Positions 1 to 9,233 of a stretch of DNA of 64,000 nucleotides are shown piece by piece (position 1 is the first letter of the stretch; each line of letters starts with the position of its first letter). The notes below the pieces were generated by a model that was given only the letters and a program-made list of their open reading frames with translations, was not told the DNA's origin and searched no databases. The position numbers and the translations under genes are program-made. Where the stretch lies: the NCBI RefSeq assembly GCF_002959775.1, contig NZ_PPCX01000012.1, positions 62,001 through 126,000 on the forward strand, read 5' to 3'. Origin of the DNA: Veillonella rogosae JCM 15642. GTDB taxonomy: Bacteria > Bacillota > Negativicutes > Veillonellales > Veillonellaceae.

Positions 1-334
1 CATATACATCGCAGAGGCGACGTACTAACTTTTTATATTTCTTGCGACCTATATCTTCCCAGCGAGCACTTTGACTAGCAGGTAAAAAATCTAAATTTTC
101 AGCGATTGATACGATCGCGTCATCTGTATAGTCTTTATCTTCACTCGCATCAAGTGCATCATAGATGATTTCATCTGCCACACCTAATACAAGGTCTAAA
201 TCGCGCAATCCAAAGTCTCCATCACAGAGCAATACGCGATGCCCTGCATGGCTTAAGGCTGCACCTAGGCAAGCGGTAATGGTAGTTTTACCTACACCAC
301 CCTTACCAGATACAACACCGATGATTTCGCCCAT
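1..334 (-). CDS. minD: Septum site-determining protein MinD (N-terminal part, cut by window edge)
   Basis: This is the first 111 codons of a MinD-type ATPase, which positions the division septum by oscillating on the membrane with MinC/MinE. The frame opens at an ATG at 332-334 and begins MGEIIGVVSGKGGVGKTT, a deviant Walker A (KGGVGKT) typical of the ParA/MinD family. It continues with CDGDFGLRDLDLVLG, equivalent to the MinD Walker A-prime region, and LPASQ, also a MinD signature. The C-terminal membrane-targeting helix lies outside the window. The start is 1 bp beyond the mrdA stop codon, so it is co-transcribed with the mre-mrdA genes. No minC lies between mrdA and minD. Identification is firm; the missing C-terminus cannot be judged. 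Confidence 0.9.
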   Translation of the reverse strand, partial: MGEIIGVVSGKGGVGKTTITACLGAALSHAGHRVLLCDGDFGLRDLDLVLGVADEIIYDALDASEDKDYTDDAIVSIAENLDFLPASQSARWEDIGRKKYKKLVRRLCDVY

Positions 335-335
335 A

Positions 336-2258
336 CTAATCCTTTCTTGGTTGCCCACTCGTTACCGTATTCTGCGGCTTCTGTCCATTAGCAGTATTGG
401 CCCCAGTAGCGGTCTCTTTGTTACTTTTACTATTTGTATCATTAGATTTCTTATTCACTGGTACATTAAAGTACGCAGCCAATACATCACGTACGATAGG
501 ACCTGCAGATCCGGCACCAAATCCACCTTGTTCTACAAGTGCAACCACAACAATTTGTGGCTTATCATATGGTGCATAGGCTACAAACCAGCCATGATCT
601 CGGCCATGTGCATTTTCCGCAGTACCAGTCTTGCCAGCCACATTAATTGGAAATCCTTTAAATAAATCCCCTGCAGTACCGCCTTCATTAGTAACATCAC
701 GCAAACCTTCTCGAATGAGGTCCATAATATTTTTAGGAACTGGTAGAATACCGAGTTTATCAGGTCCAAAGATTTCTTTCGGCGTACCATCCTTATTATC
801 AATACGGCTTACCACATATGGTCGATATTTAATACCACCATTGGCGACTTCACTAAGCATAACTGCCATTTGTAACGGCGTAGCTAAGGTGAAAGACTGA
901 CCGATAGCCGCATCAAAGGTTTCCCCTAAATACCAATCCTCATCAAAGACTTTACGCTTATACGCAGGACTTGCCATATTACCAGCAGCCTCGCCCGCCA
1001 AATTGATACCCGTTTTTTCACCAATACCAAAATAGCCCGCATATTTTACAAGCTCTTCTATGCCAACGCGATTACCCATTTCATAAAAGTAAACGTTGTC
1101 AGACTTGGCAAGGGCTTTATTAAAGTTAAGCCAACCTAATGCTTCACCTTCCGCATTACGCTTATCAATAAGCCAATGTTTACCGCTATCAAAGATCATC
1201 TCTTCAGGCGTAACCTTTTTAAGATCTAGCGCAGCCGTCCCCGTAATAATCTTAAACGGAGAACCTGGTGGATACTCACCAGAAATAACCTTATTATCAA
1301 AGGGATGATTCTTATCGTTATTAAGCTGATTCCACTGAGCTGTTGTAATGCCTTTAGCAAACCAGTTTGGGTTGAACTCAGGAGCACTAACCATAGCTAA
1401 AATGGCGCCTGTATTAGGGTCCATGGCCACTACAGCAGCCCCTTGGGCTGGAATACCTTGGGCCCGCAGTTGATCGAGTTGATTTTTAACAGCTTCTTCT
1501 GCAGCCTTTTGTAAATTCACATCAATGGTTAGATGAATATTAGAGCCGGGAACCGTATGTTTCCGGTCCACCTCCGCCACAGGGCGACCTGTAGCATCTA
1601 CCTCTACCTGCTTACCACCATCGGTACCGCGCAAAATAGAATCATATAATTTTTCAAGACCGGAACGACCTAGAATAGTGCCGCCACTAACAAGGGTATT
1701 CGGATCCTTCTGTTTTAACTCTTCTAATTCTTCCTCGCTCACTTCCCCTACATAGCCAAAGAGCTGAGATGCCATCGTCTCATATGGATAATAACGAAGT
1801 GGCTCCACATCAATCGTTACGCCTGGTAATTCATGACGGTGTTCCTCAATAGTCGTTACTACGTCCATTGAAATATCGTTGGCAATACGAATTGGCTCAT
1901 AACCATACTTGTGGTCATTCACCTTTTTCGTAATATCCTCAGGCTTCATTTTTAGTAATGCTGCTAATTTAGCAACTTCCCCTTCATCTAAGGCCTTACC
2001 GGTTGGCATAATAGAAATAGTATAAGCTGGTCTAGAGCCGACTAAAATTTGACCATTTCGATCGTACATAATACCACGAGCAGCTGTCATTGTAACCATG
2101 CGCAGTCGATTACCTTCTGCCTTAGCTTGATAATAACCACCAGCCAAGATTTGCAACGTCAACAAACGCAGAGCTAACACTATAAATATGGCCGCTACAA
2201 TGTAAAAGAGTACATCAAAGCGACTCGTTTTTTTCCGTTTATAGAGGCCTTCTAGCAC
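336..2258 (-). CDS. mrdA: Penicillin-binding protein 2, elongation transpeptidase
   Basis: Class B PBP that crosslinks peptidoglycan during lateral growth with MreBCD and RodA. The 640-residue protein has a short cytoplasmic N-terminus, one membrane anchor (about residues 15-38), a dimerisation domain and a transpeptidase domain. All three penicillin-binding motifs are visible: SPFK with the nucleophile near residue 333, SDN near 386 and KTGT near 543. The start is a GTG at 2256-2258 preceded by GGAGG at good spacing. The C-terminus is a low-complexity Asn/Thr/Ser tail of about 35 residues. It lies 21 bp after mreD and 1 bp before minD in one operon. Confidence 0.95.
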   Translation of the reverse strand: MLEGLYKRKKTSRFDVLFYIVAAIFIVLALRLLTLQILAGGYYQAKAEGNRLRMVTMTAARGIMYDRNGQILVGSRPAYTISIMPTGKALDEGEVAKLAALLKMKPEDITKKVNDHKYGYEPIRIANDISMDVVTTIEEHRHELPGVTIDVEPLRYYPYETMASQLFGYVGEVSEEELEELKQKDPNTLVSGGTILGRSGLEKLYDSILRGTDGGKQVEVDATGRPVAEVDRKHTVPGSNIHLTIDVNLQKAAEEAVKNQLDQLRAQGIPAQGAAVVAMDPNTGAILAMVSAPEFNPNWFAKGITTAQWNQLNNDKNHPFDNKVISGEYPPGSPFKIITGTAALDLKKVTPEEMIFDSGKHWLIDKRNAEGEALGWLNFNKALAKSDNVYFYEMGNRVGIEELVKYAGYFGIGEKTGINLAGEAAGNMASPAYKRKVFDEDWYLGETFDAAIGQSFTLATPLQMAVMLSEVANGGIKYRPYVVSRIDNKDGTPKEIFGPDKLGILPVPKNIMDLIREGLRDVTNEGGTAGDLFKGFPINVAGKTGTAENAHGRDHGWFVAYAPYDKPQIVVVALVEQGGFGAGSAGPIVRDVLAAYFNVPVNKKSNDTNSKSNKETATGANTANGQKPQNTVTSGQPRKD

Positions 2259-2279
2259 TCTTTCACCTCCTAACCAAAC

Positions 2280-2771
2280 TTACCAAATATAATCTTGCTG
2301 TTCCTCTTTACGCCACAACAAGCCATGTACAATAGCACCCAATACGCCATTCCAAAATAGAACAGGTACGACCATATGTAATAGATATACACCCAGGTGT
2401 AAGTCACCACCACTAGCTAATATCATAAAGCTACGAATCAAGCCATCTAATAATGTACAGATAGCCACTATGGCACTCGACCAATACCAACGTTCTTCAT
2501 AAATGCGATGTTTCACTGCAGATAAGAGATACACCACGATTACATAGGGGAATAAATGGAGCCCAAAGAAGTTAGATATCAGTACATCGTGAACGATACC
2601 ACCTACAACGGCTACCATGAGGCCCATGCGACGCCCTTTAAAAAGCGTTACCATAACAGTAATGGTTAAAATCAAGTTTGGTAACCAGTTTGTATGGAAT
2701 ATAGCAGGTAACAGTTGAGCCTGAATAAAGTAAATTAAAAATCCACAAAGGACTAAAGCTAGACGCGTCAT
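2280..2771 (-). CDS. mreD: Rod shape-determining membrane protein MreD
   Basis: A 163-residue hydrophobic protein with about five membrane segments, the usual size and topology of MreD. It is the membrane member of the MreBCD elongation complex. Sequence conservation in this family is low, so position (between mreC and mrdA) carries much of the call. The ATG overlaps the mreC stop as ATGA, indicating translational coupling. Confidence 0.88.
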   Translation of the reverse strand: MTRLALVLCGFLIYFIQAQLLPAIFHTNWLPNLILTITVMVTLFKGRRMGLMVAVVGGIVHDVLISNFFGLHLFPYVIVVYLLSAVKHRIYEERWYWSSAIVAICTLLDGLIRSFMILASGGDLHLGVYLLHMVVPVLFWNGVLGAIVHGLLWRKEEQQDYIW

Positions 2772-3685
2772 TGTTTAACGGCCCCCTTTGCCCCTTCTAC
2801 TTGATCTCGTTGCGTTTGAGGCACAAGTTTAGGCTCAAGCTCAGGCTTTTGCGGTGCACTAAGGGAGGATGACGTGAGTACGAACACCTCTTCAATGCGA
2901 TGGAAATCAACACTTGGTGTAACTACCGCATTTTTTACAAAGCCTTCTGTATCATTTTCAATAGATTGCACATTGCCTACTGGTAACCCCTTAGGATAGA
3001 TACCGCCGTAACCAGAGGTAATCAATTTATCCCCTACCAATACGTCACCATCGCGAGCGATGTTCACCATGGATGGTGTGCGCGGGGTATTACCATTACC
3101 TTTTACAACGCCAGACAAACGAGATTCGGGACGCTGTACAAGAATGCCTACTGCACTACGAGGGTCAAGAATCGTTTGCACCCGAGCAGAGTGTGGATAT
3201 ACGTCAGTAATAAAACCAACTACACCACTTGGTACAACGACGGCCATATTTACGGCCATGCCTTCTTCACTACCTTTATCGATGGTAAAAGTATTTGTCC
3301 ACGTACCGTAATCCTTAGTAATAACGCCAGCCAAAGTCATGGAAAACTCTGGATGATTGCTCTTATAGTTCAAAAGTTGACGCAGGCGAATATTTTCTGC
3401 TACAACCTCGTCATAGTTAACAACCTTTTGCTCTAATGCAGCTTTACGAGACGCTTCTGCTTCACTTTCAATGGTAGAAGAAATAGCGTTATTCAGCACC
3501 GTAAAGCTTGTTTGTACGCCCTCTAATAGACGGGCAGAGCCATAGGCAAAAGGAGTCGTAATCCCTTCAAGGGTAACAGTAACAAAAGGAATACTAGTTC
3601 GTTGTTTCCAAGCAAAACCGAGCAATGCCAAGAGGATACAGCTAATGACAACGACGATAATTAATTTTTTATCTGACTGTATCAT
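2768..3685 (-). CDS. mreC: Cell shape-determining protein MreC
   Basis: A 305-residue bitopic protein with an N-terminal membrane anchor (about residues 8-26), then a coiled-coil stretch (about 65-100) with YDEVVAENIRLRQLL, and a beta-rich periplasmic domain. This is the standard MreC plan. It links MreB to the periplasmic synthases. The sequence VVPSGVVGFITDV is typical of the first beta-barrel. The start is 1 bp after the mreB stop, with AAAGGG in the mreB 3' end as a ribosome site. The C-terminal 30 residues are Pro/Gln/Lys-rich and probably disordered. Confidence 0.92.
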   Translation of the reverse strand: MIQSDKKLIIVVVISCILLALLGFAWKQRTSIPFVTVTLEGITTPFAYGSARLLEGVQTSFTVLNNAISSTIESEAEASRKAALEQKVVNYDEVVAENIRLRQLLNYKSNHPEFSMTLAGVITKDYGTWTNTFTIDKGSEEGMAVNMAVVVPSGVVGFITDVYPHSARVQTILDPRSAVGILVQRPESRLSGVVKGNGNTPRTPSMVNIARDGDVLVGDKLITSGYGGIYPKGLPVGNVQSIENDTEGFVKNAVVTPSVDFHRIEEVFVLTSSSLSAPQKPELEPKLVPQTQRDQVEGAKGAVKQ

Positions 3686-3686
3686 A

Positions 3687-4724
3687 CTAGTCTCGGCCCT
3701 TTCTATTCTTAGAATTTACAATAAAACGCGATAAGCTCACTAAATCAGAAGATGCACCGTTAAGGCCCACAACGACCTTTGTTTCAGGCGCTTCTGGAAC
3801 GTGAACAGGCACACCTAACTCAGTGCCGATACGATCGGCTAAACCAGCTAGTCTTGCAGTACCACCGGTTAACCAAATGCCATGTTGCATAATGTCCGCT
3901 ACAATCTCAGGAGCTGCAGAACGAATCATTTGCTTAACTTCATCAAGTAAGCCCGCAATACAATCGTTGATTACTTGATATACCTCTGATTGGTGTATTA
4001 CACATCGTCTACCTAAGCCATTCATCATATCACGACCTTGGAAGGCATACTCAGCATCCTCTAATGGAGCAATGGCAGTACCTACGGTATGTTTAATATC
4101 TAAGATAGTTTCATCTGATACGATAACACCAAAGCACTCTCGAACGTAACGCAAAAGCGCATTATTAATATCAGAACCACCAAAGCGTATGGTTTTACTA
4201 TCTACAATGCCACCTAAGGAAACAATGCCCATATCAACGGTACCGCCGCCGATATCAATAATCATAGATCCGCGGGCTTCAAAGATAGGTACCCCACAAC
4301 CAATGCCTGCTGCTACAGGTCTTTCAATGAGGAATACCTCTCGAGCACCAGCTTGAATAACAGCATCCATCATAGCTCTTTGTTCAACATCGGTCATGCC
4401 ACAAGGAACACCTACGAGAACTCGAGCACGACGCAATGCATTAGAAACCTTATTTAAAAAATAGTTAAGCATGGTATGCATAACGCGATAGTCGACGATA
4501 AAGCCGTCTTTTAAAGGCGTCAAAGGACGCCACATATCTGGCATGCGCAACACAAGGCGCGCTGCTTCATCCCCAACGGCAACTACCTTTTCTTGTTTTG
4601 TATCTGTTGCTATAATCGATGGTTCGCTTATAACGGTTCCTCGCGTCCCACCCATGAGGCGCGTTTGTATGGAACCAATATCTATACTTACATCTCTTCC
4701 TAGAGTAGGTAAAATGGAACTCAT
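3687..4724 (-). CDS. mreB: MreB-family actin homologue
   Basis: Actin-like ATPase that scaffolds cell-wall elongation. The 345-residue length is normal. The phosphate-2 motif is clear (IIDIGGGTVDMGIVSLGGIV) and the adenosine motif appears as WLTGGTARLAGL. The first phosphate motif is unusual: DIGSIQTRL where most MreBs have DLGTANTLV. This marks a divergent branch. ATG is preceded by GAAGGAG. It heads the mreBCD-mrdA-minD run, separated from radC by a terminator, so it probably has its own promoter in 4725-4866; I could not fix one unambiguously. Confidence 0.9.
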   Translation of the reverse strand: MSSILPTLGRDVSIDIGSIQTRLMGGTRGTVISEPSIIATDTKQEKVVAVGDEAARLVLRMPDMWRPLTPLKDGFIVDYRVMHTMLNYFLNKVSNALRRARVLVGVPCGMTDVEQRAMMDAVIQAGAREVFLIERPVAAGIGCGVPIFEARGSMIIDIGGGTVDMGIVSLGGIVDSKTIRFGGSDINNALLRYVRECFGVIVSDETILDIKHTVGTAIAPLEDAEYAFQGRDMMNGLGRRCVIHQSEVYQVINDCIAGLLDEVKQMIRSAAPEIVADIMQHGIWLTGGTARLAGLADRIGTELGVPVHVPEAPETKVVVGLNGASSDLVSLSRFIVNSKNRKGRD

Positions 4725-4866
4725 AGTAATTTCTCCTTCATTACATCATCATTCCATTTTACCATAGATAGAAAGACTTTTTCCATTGATATAGAGGGTT
4801 TTCCCCTATGGTAAAAGCACTGATAACGCATACGTCATGTACTCATAAGTCATACATAAAAATAGT

Positions 4867-4896
4867 AAAAAGCACTCATCAAAATGAGTGCTTTTT
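4867..4896 (-). terminator. Intrinsic terminator after radC
   Basis: A 13-bp perfect stem (4867-4879 with 4884-4896) with a four-base loop and A/T runs at both ends. It lies about 50 bp beyond the radC stop on the minus strand. It isolates maf-radC from the mre operon and could work in both directions. Confidence 0.85.
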
Positions 4897-4944
4897 GTTA
4901 ATATATGAGCCTAAAAATTTATGGTTTTATAATATTTTATTCTC

Positions 4945-5643
4945 CTAGCTAAGTTTACCTATCTCACTGAGGCTAGTAAATTCATTGTCCCCTATGACAA
5001 TATGATCAAGCACGGGAATCCCCATAAATTGACCAGCACTGACAAATAACTTGGTAAGGCGTATATCTTCATCACTAGGCCGACTATCTCCTGACGGATG
5101 GTTATGAATCAAGATGATAGCCGCAGCATTACAAGCTATGGCCTTTTTAAAGACCGCCCGTTGCTCTACAAGGCTCGATACTAGACCACCATTAGAAATA
5201 TGCTCTAACTGAATAAGCTTATTGCGCGATGTGAGCATCGCAGCCCACACATGCTCTACATCTTCATGGCGAAGTCGTTCCATTACGTATTGGGCTATAA
5301 CAAAAGGCTGCGAAAAATCTTCGTATGTTTCCTTAATTTTAAGTTCCCCTAATCTTCTTCCCATTTCAAGAGCTGCACATAAGGTCACTGCTTTATCGGT
5401 GCCAATACCTTTAATTTTCACGAGATTTTCAACGGTCATTCGATTGAGACCATATACACCATCGTCAAAGGATTGCACAATATCACTGGCCAGTGATATG
5501 GCGGACTGCCCCTTTACGCCTGTTCGCAATAAAATAGCAAGTAACTCCTCCATTGCCAGGTGAGATGGTCCGAGAGTAAGAAACTTCTCTCGGGGACGTT
5601 GAAATGGCAACATGTCTTTTACACTTACTGTTGGTACTTCCAT
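4945..5643 (-). CDS. radC: RadC-like JAB-domain protein
   Basis: RadC-family protein with an N-terminal helix-hairpin-helix region (VKIKGIGTDKAVTLCAA) and a C-terminal JAB/MPN metal-binding domain. The metal motif HNHPSGDSRPSDED is intact. The cellular role of RadC is unsettled, despite its name. The start chosen is the ATG at 5641-5643 (232 residues), which has GGAGAG six bases upstream. An in-frame TTG at 5683-5685 would add 14 residues without a good ribosome site. Its 5' region carries the (CACAG)14 repeat. The neighbours maf and mreB match the conserved maf-radC-mre order of Firmicutes. Confidence 0.92.
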   Translation of the reverse strand: MEVPTVSVKDMLPFQRPREKFLTLGPSHLAMEELLAILLRTGVKGQSAISLASDIVQSFDDGVYGLNRMTVENLVKIKGIGTDKAVTLCAALEMGRRLGELKIKETYEDFSQPFVIAQYVMERLRHEDVEHVWAAMLTSRNKLIQLEHISNGGLVSSLVEQRAVFKKAIACNAAAIILIHNHPSGDSRPSDEDIRLTKLFVSAGQFMGIPVLDHIVIGDNEFTSLSEIGKLS

Positions 5644-5725
5644 AGAATCTCTCCATTCAAAAAGATTATCCCATCTATCTATCAATCAAGTAACCAACAC
5701 ATCTACTCTCTCTATATATTTCTTG

Positions 5726-5795
5726 CACAGCACAGCACAGCACAGCACAGCACAGCACAGCACAGCACAGCACAGCACAGCACAGCACAGCACAG
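5726..5795. repeat. Pentanucleotide microsatellite (CACAG)14
   Basis: Fourteen perfect, uninterrupted CACAG units (CTGTG on the minus strand) occupy 70 bp between the maf stop (5830) and the radC start (5643). The tract is non-coding on the strand of its neighbours. Perfect tracts this long normally change copy number by slipped-strand mispairing, and each unit would shift spacing by about half a helical turn. It could tune radC expression, but no promoter overlapping it is obvious. Confidence 0.97.
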
Positions 5796-5829
5796 CCAAT
5801 TATAACTTTATAGCTATAAAATGATAGAG

Positions 5830-6396
5830 TTATTTAGCCCCTAATGCTTTACATAGTTCGTCGTATACATGCTCAACTGGCAATCCTACTACATTGGTAT
5901 AAGAGCCTTCTATTTTCTCTACCCAAAGTGCTCCTTTACCTTGAATTCCATAGGCACCCGCCTTATCCATAGGCTCGCCACTAGCAATATAAGATTCAAT
6001 TTCAAAAGGTGCTAATTCTTTGAAATACACCTTTGTTTCATTGTGAAATACTACTTCGTCCCCTTTGATAAGCAGTGCTACGCCAGTTACTACAGAATGA
6101 GATCGACCCGACAAACGTTCTAGCATTCGCCGTGCATCAGCTTCATCTTGAGGTTTACCTAATACTTCGTTATCTAGGACCACAATAGTATCTGCACCTA
6201 GTACGATGCCACCTTCAGGAATGCCTACAGCACAACGAGCTTTACCTAGAGCTTGAGCTTTTACCATCTCAATAGGGCTATCGTAACCTTCATTAGGCTC
6301 TTCATAACTACTCGATACTACAGTATGGTCAATACCAACTTGTGTTAATAATTCAGTTCTGCGTGGTGATTGGCTCGCCAAATACAATCCCGCCAT
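5830..6396 (-). CDS. maf: Maf-family nucleoside triphosphate pyrophosphatase
   Basis: Hydrolyses non-canonical or modified NTPs (dTTP/UTP-type Maf) to monophosphates. The 188-residue protein opens with LASQSPRRTELL, the family substrate-binding signature, and contains VLGADTIVVLD and YGIQGKGALWVEKIEG, both Maf hallmarks. The ATG at 6394-6396 has AAGGAG five bases upstream. A GTG two codons earlier overlaps that site and is unlikely. It is the first gene of the maf-radC pair. Confidence 0.93.
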   Translation of the reverse strand: MAGLYLASQSPRRTELLTQVGIDHTVVSSSYEEPNEGYDSPIEMVKAQALGKARCAVGIPEGGIVLGADTIVVLDNEVLGKPQDEADARRMLERLSGRSHSVVTGVALLIKGDEVVFHNETKVYFKELAPFEIESYIASGEPMDKAGAYGIQGKGALWVEKIEGSYTNVVGLPVEHVYDELCKALGAK

Positions 6397-6498
6397 ATGC
6401 ACTCCTTTATCGTATACAAATTTTAGTTAATTTTACCGTTTTATAAATAAAACTATTCCAACTAATTTAGATAAAATAAATTAGAAAATATCTGTAAA

Positions 6499-7122
6499 TT
6501 AAACAAGAATATCAGGGCCATCCTTTTCAGGTGTTGTTAACTTTTTGTAATATTCTTGTACATCTTCACCATGTTTTACCGCATCAGCACGAACTGATGC
6601 ATAAAAGACGATATCTGCTTGTGGCACACGAATACGGCCTGGAACTTTTTCTTCTAATATTTCAAAGAATCTATCTTCTGCTTTCAACAACAATCGACCA
6701 TTCTTAACCTTATTGTCCTCTACAATAGCATATACCAAAGACCAGATTGGACGTGGATCAGAGGTGGAACATTTTCTATATTTGTAGCGATATTTAATAT
6801 TCGACAATAGCTCGCGCTCAAACTTAAATACCCCATCGATCATGTCATAATCTACTTCAAAATGACGTTTTCTAAAGAAAGAAGATTCTTCAATGATGAG
6901 TTTTGTATCTGTCAAAATATATGTATATCGACTAACCGCTTGTTTAACAATAACAATGATAGCCATAATTTCAATGAAATACTCAGCTAATAATACCGTA
7001 TGTAATTGAATGCTTCGATATGTTGTATATGCTACTGCACACAGCAACAAGAATACAAAACACATTACTAATAACTCTGCACTTTTAGCGCGCTGAGACT
7101 TCTCTTCATATAATACCGTCAT
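6499..7122 (-). CDS. Conserved membrane protein of unknown function
   Basis: A 207-residue protein I do not recognise. Two adjacent membrane helices (about residues 15-35 and 40-60) are followed by a soluble, beta-rich part beginning YTYILTDTKLIIEESSFF. That resembles the start of bacterial PH-like (bPH) domains that follow a membrane hairpin, but the resemblance is weak. ATG is preceded by AAGGGG. It lies alone between maf and the acetate kinase terminator. Confidence 0.6.
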   Translation of the reverse strand: MTVLYEEKSQRAKSAELLVMCFVFLLLCAVAYTTYRSIQLHTVLLAEYFIEIMAIIVIVKQAVSRYTYILTDTKLIIEESSFFRKRHFEVDYDMIDGVFKFERELLSNIKYRYKYRKCSTSDPRPIWSLVYAIVEDNKVKNGRLLLKAEDRFFEILEEKVPGRIRVPQADIVFYASVRADAVKHGEDVQEYYKKLTTPEKDGPDILV

Positions 7123-7196
7123 ACTTTACCCCTTTAAAAGAAATCACTACTTTATAACTATACATCCTATTATAAGGTATTCTATGCATAAAAACT

Positions 7197-7236
7197 ACAA
7201 AAACCCCGTCCATATCTTAGATATAGACGGGGTTTA
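7197..7236 (-). terminator. Intrinsic terminator after ackA
   Basis: Inverted repeat with arms AAACCCCGTC (7201-7210) and GACGGGGTTT (7226-7235 region), an inner AT-rich extension, and a T-run on the minus strand. It lies about 40 bp past the ackA stop. Confidence 0.88.
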
Positions 7237-7274
7237 ATGACTCTATTAGTCACCTAGTTCAGATACGAACTATA

Positions 7275-8480
7275 TTATTTTTTCAAAGCTGATGTAATAC
7301 GTTGAGTATCGCGAGCAATCATGATTTCTTCATTTGTAGGGATTACGAAGATTTTAACTTTGGAGCCTTCAGCACTGATTTCTTGTTCTTTACCACGAAC
7401 ATTATTGCGTTCGGAGTCAATACGAGTACCTAAGTATTCTAAACCATTGCAGATTGCATCACGGTTACCAATACCGTTTTCACCGATACCAGCTGTGAAT
7501 ACGATAGCATCAACACCACCCATAACTGCTGCGAACGCACCAATTACACGGCGAACTTTGTAGTGGAACATATTCAATGCTAATTGAGCACGTTTGTTAC
7601 CATTAGCCGCTGCTTCTTCGATTACACGGAAGTCGTTAGACACGCCGGAAATACCAAGTACACCGGATTTTTTATTCATAACAGTGTCTACTTCATCGTA
7701 GTTCATACCAGTTTTATTCATCAAGAATGGAACGATAGCTGGGTCAATATCACCAGTACGAGTACCCATAATCAAGCCAGACAATGGAGTAAAGCCCATT
7801 GTAGTATCGATAGAACGACCACCTTTGATCGCTGCCACGGAGGAACCGTTGCCCAAGTGACATGTGATAATGCGAAGATCGGACATGTGTTTCCCCATCA
7901 ATTCAGCGCAGCGTTGTGCAACATATTTATGGGATGTACCATGGAAACCGTAACGACGGATACCATAATCTTCATAGTATTCATAAGGAAGCGCATACAT
8001 GTAAGCTTCTTTAGGCATTGTTTGGTGGAATGCAGTATCAAATACCCCAACTTGTGGTACGTTTGGCATAATAGCTTGGCAAGCTTCGATACCTTGAATG
8101 TTTGGAGGATTGTGCAATGGTGCCAAGGAGCTACATTCTTCTAATGCATCCATAACAGCTGGAGTGATCAATACGGAGTCAGCAAACTTTTCACCGCCAT
8201 GTACTACACGATGACCAACAGCGTCGATTTCGTCCATAGACTTAATTACACCATATTCAGCATCAACTAAAATATCAAGCAAAATACGAAGTGCTTCTTT
8301 ATGGTTCAAGATTGGTTCAACGCGTTCTAATTTGTCTGCGTTTGGACGTTTGTGAGTGAACATAGCGTCTTGATCACCAATCTTTTCAAAAAGACCTTTT
8401 GCCAATTCTGTTTCAGTTGTCATATCAAGTAATTGATATTTCAAGGAAGAACTACCGCAGTTAACTACTAATACGTTCAT
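7275..8480 (-). CDS. ackA: Acetate kinase
   Basis: Converts acetyl phosphate and ADP to acetate and ATP, the substrate-level phosphorylation step of acetate production in lactate fermentation. The 401-residue length is standard. It starts [18 protein letters not shown] (the N-terminal phosphate/metal motif), and has [27 protein letters not shown] and TAGIGEN, all conserved in AckA. It follows the lipoprotein gene by 3 bp, so the two are co-transcribed. No phosphotransacetylase gene is adjacent. Confidence 0.97.
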   Translation of the reverse strand: MNVLVVNCGSSSLKYQLLDMTTETELAKGLFEKIGDQDAMFTHKRPNADKLERVEPILNHKEALRILLDILVDAEYGVIKSMDEIDAVGHRVVHGGEKFADSVLITPAVMDALEECSSLAPLHNPPNIQGIEACQAIMPNVPQVGVFDTAFHQTMPKEAYMYALPYEYYEDYGIRRYGFHGTSHKYVAQRCAELMGKHMSDLRIITCHLGNGSSVAAIKGGRSIDTTMGFTPLSGLIMGTRTGDIDPAIVPFLMNKTGMNYDEVDTVMNKKSGVLGISGVSNDFRVIEEAAANGNKRAQLALNMFHYKVRRVIGAFAAVMGGVDAIVFTAGIGENGIGNRDAICNGLEYLGTRIDSERNNVRGKEQEISAEGSKVKIFVIPTNEEIMIARDTQRITSALKK

Positions 8481-8483
8481 CGA

Positions 8484-9047
8484 TTAACCCTCTTTCTGTT
8501 GTGTAACTTGAATCTTGTTTTGAATTTCTTTGCTGATATCAGCACCTACCTGATCCTTCTCAGGATATTGGTAGATTATATTCCACAATACGCCTTGATC
8601 TAAGAATACGTATTGAGAAAATCTAAATGTTTGCCCTTGCGTTGCATACGTTACATCTAGCTTCTTAGCAGATGTTCCACCCAATGCTACGGACTCTTCC
8701 TTGATGGTTGCACCCAGTTTAGTGAATTCAGATTTGCTACGATTTAAGAATTCATCAACTGTAGGTAATGGTTTATTTTCACCAGCACGCAATGCTTCAA
8801 CTTCAATTACCATATGTTCTGTAACAGACCCATAAATATCGATAGGATATCCATCATCAGTCATATTTTTTGTACTTTTACCCATTTCATAAGGCAAAGC
8901 GATGGTAATCTCAGATTGACCAGCACGGATAACTTGATGGCCAAAACTATATGTATCCATTACATTATTTGACCCACATCCCGCCATTGCTAGTAGCGCA
9001 GCACCGAGCAGAGCCCCTTGTAATGTACGTTTCCAATTTTGTTTCAT
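8484..9047 (-). CDS. Predicted lipoprotein of unknown function
   Basis: About 187 residues with a lipoprotein signal peptide: basic N-terminus, hydrophobic core GALLGAALLAMAGC, with cysteine in a valid lipobox (LAMAGC). The mature part is a small soluble domain without a family I recognise. Start choice: GTG at 9057-9059 begins the longest frame, but GAGG lies six bases before the ATG at 9045-9047, which also leaves a normal signal peptide. It is the upstream partner of ackA (3 bp gap); the association looks transcriptional rather than functional. Confidence 0.75.
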   Translation of the reverse strand: MKQNWKRTLQGALLGAALLAMAGCGSNNVMDTYSFGHQVIRAGQSEITIALPYEMGKSTKNMTDDGYPIDIYGSVTEHMVIEVEALRAGENKPLPTVDEFLNRSKSEFTKLGATIKEESVALGGTSAKKLDVTYATQGQTFRFSQYVFLDQGVLWNIIYQYPEKDQVGADISKEIQNKIQVTQQKEG

Positions 9048-9182
9048 CATATACCTCACATCAATTCAGCATTTACAGTTAATTATAGCTTATAGAGCCA
9101 AGAAAATCTACAAAAAACTTTATATTAACACACAATTTTATGCGTATAATGGCTCTTTTTATCTACATATCCTTAAAATTTA

Positions 9183-9211
9183 TTTACAGTATCTATAGGC
9201 TTTGTTACACT
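9183..9211 (+). promoter_or_regulatory. Sigma70-type promoter of tmcAL
   Basis: TTTACA (9183-9188), a 17-bp spacer and TACACT (9206-9211). Transcription would start near 9218, leaving a short leader with AAAGGAG at 9222-9228. This supports the ATG at 9234 as the start of tmcAL rather than the ATG at 9219. Confidence 0.65.
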
Positions 9212-9233
9212 ATCACTAATGAAAGGAGTCTCT

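Noticed and set aside
5726-5795. Possible CRISPR array
   Set aside because: The units are contiguous 5-mers with no spacers, so it is a microsatellite.
5560-5824. Plus-strand frames reading through the CACAG tract as QHSTA repeats
   Set aside because: A five-base repeat always gives a repeating peptide; there is no ribosome site and the frames overlap radC antisense.
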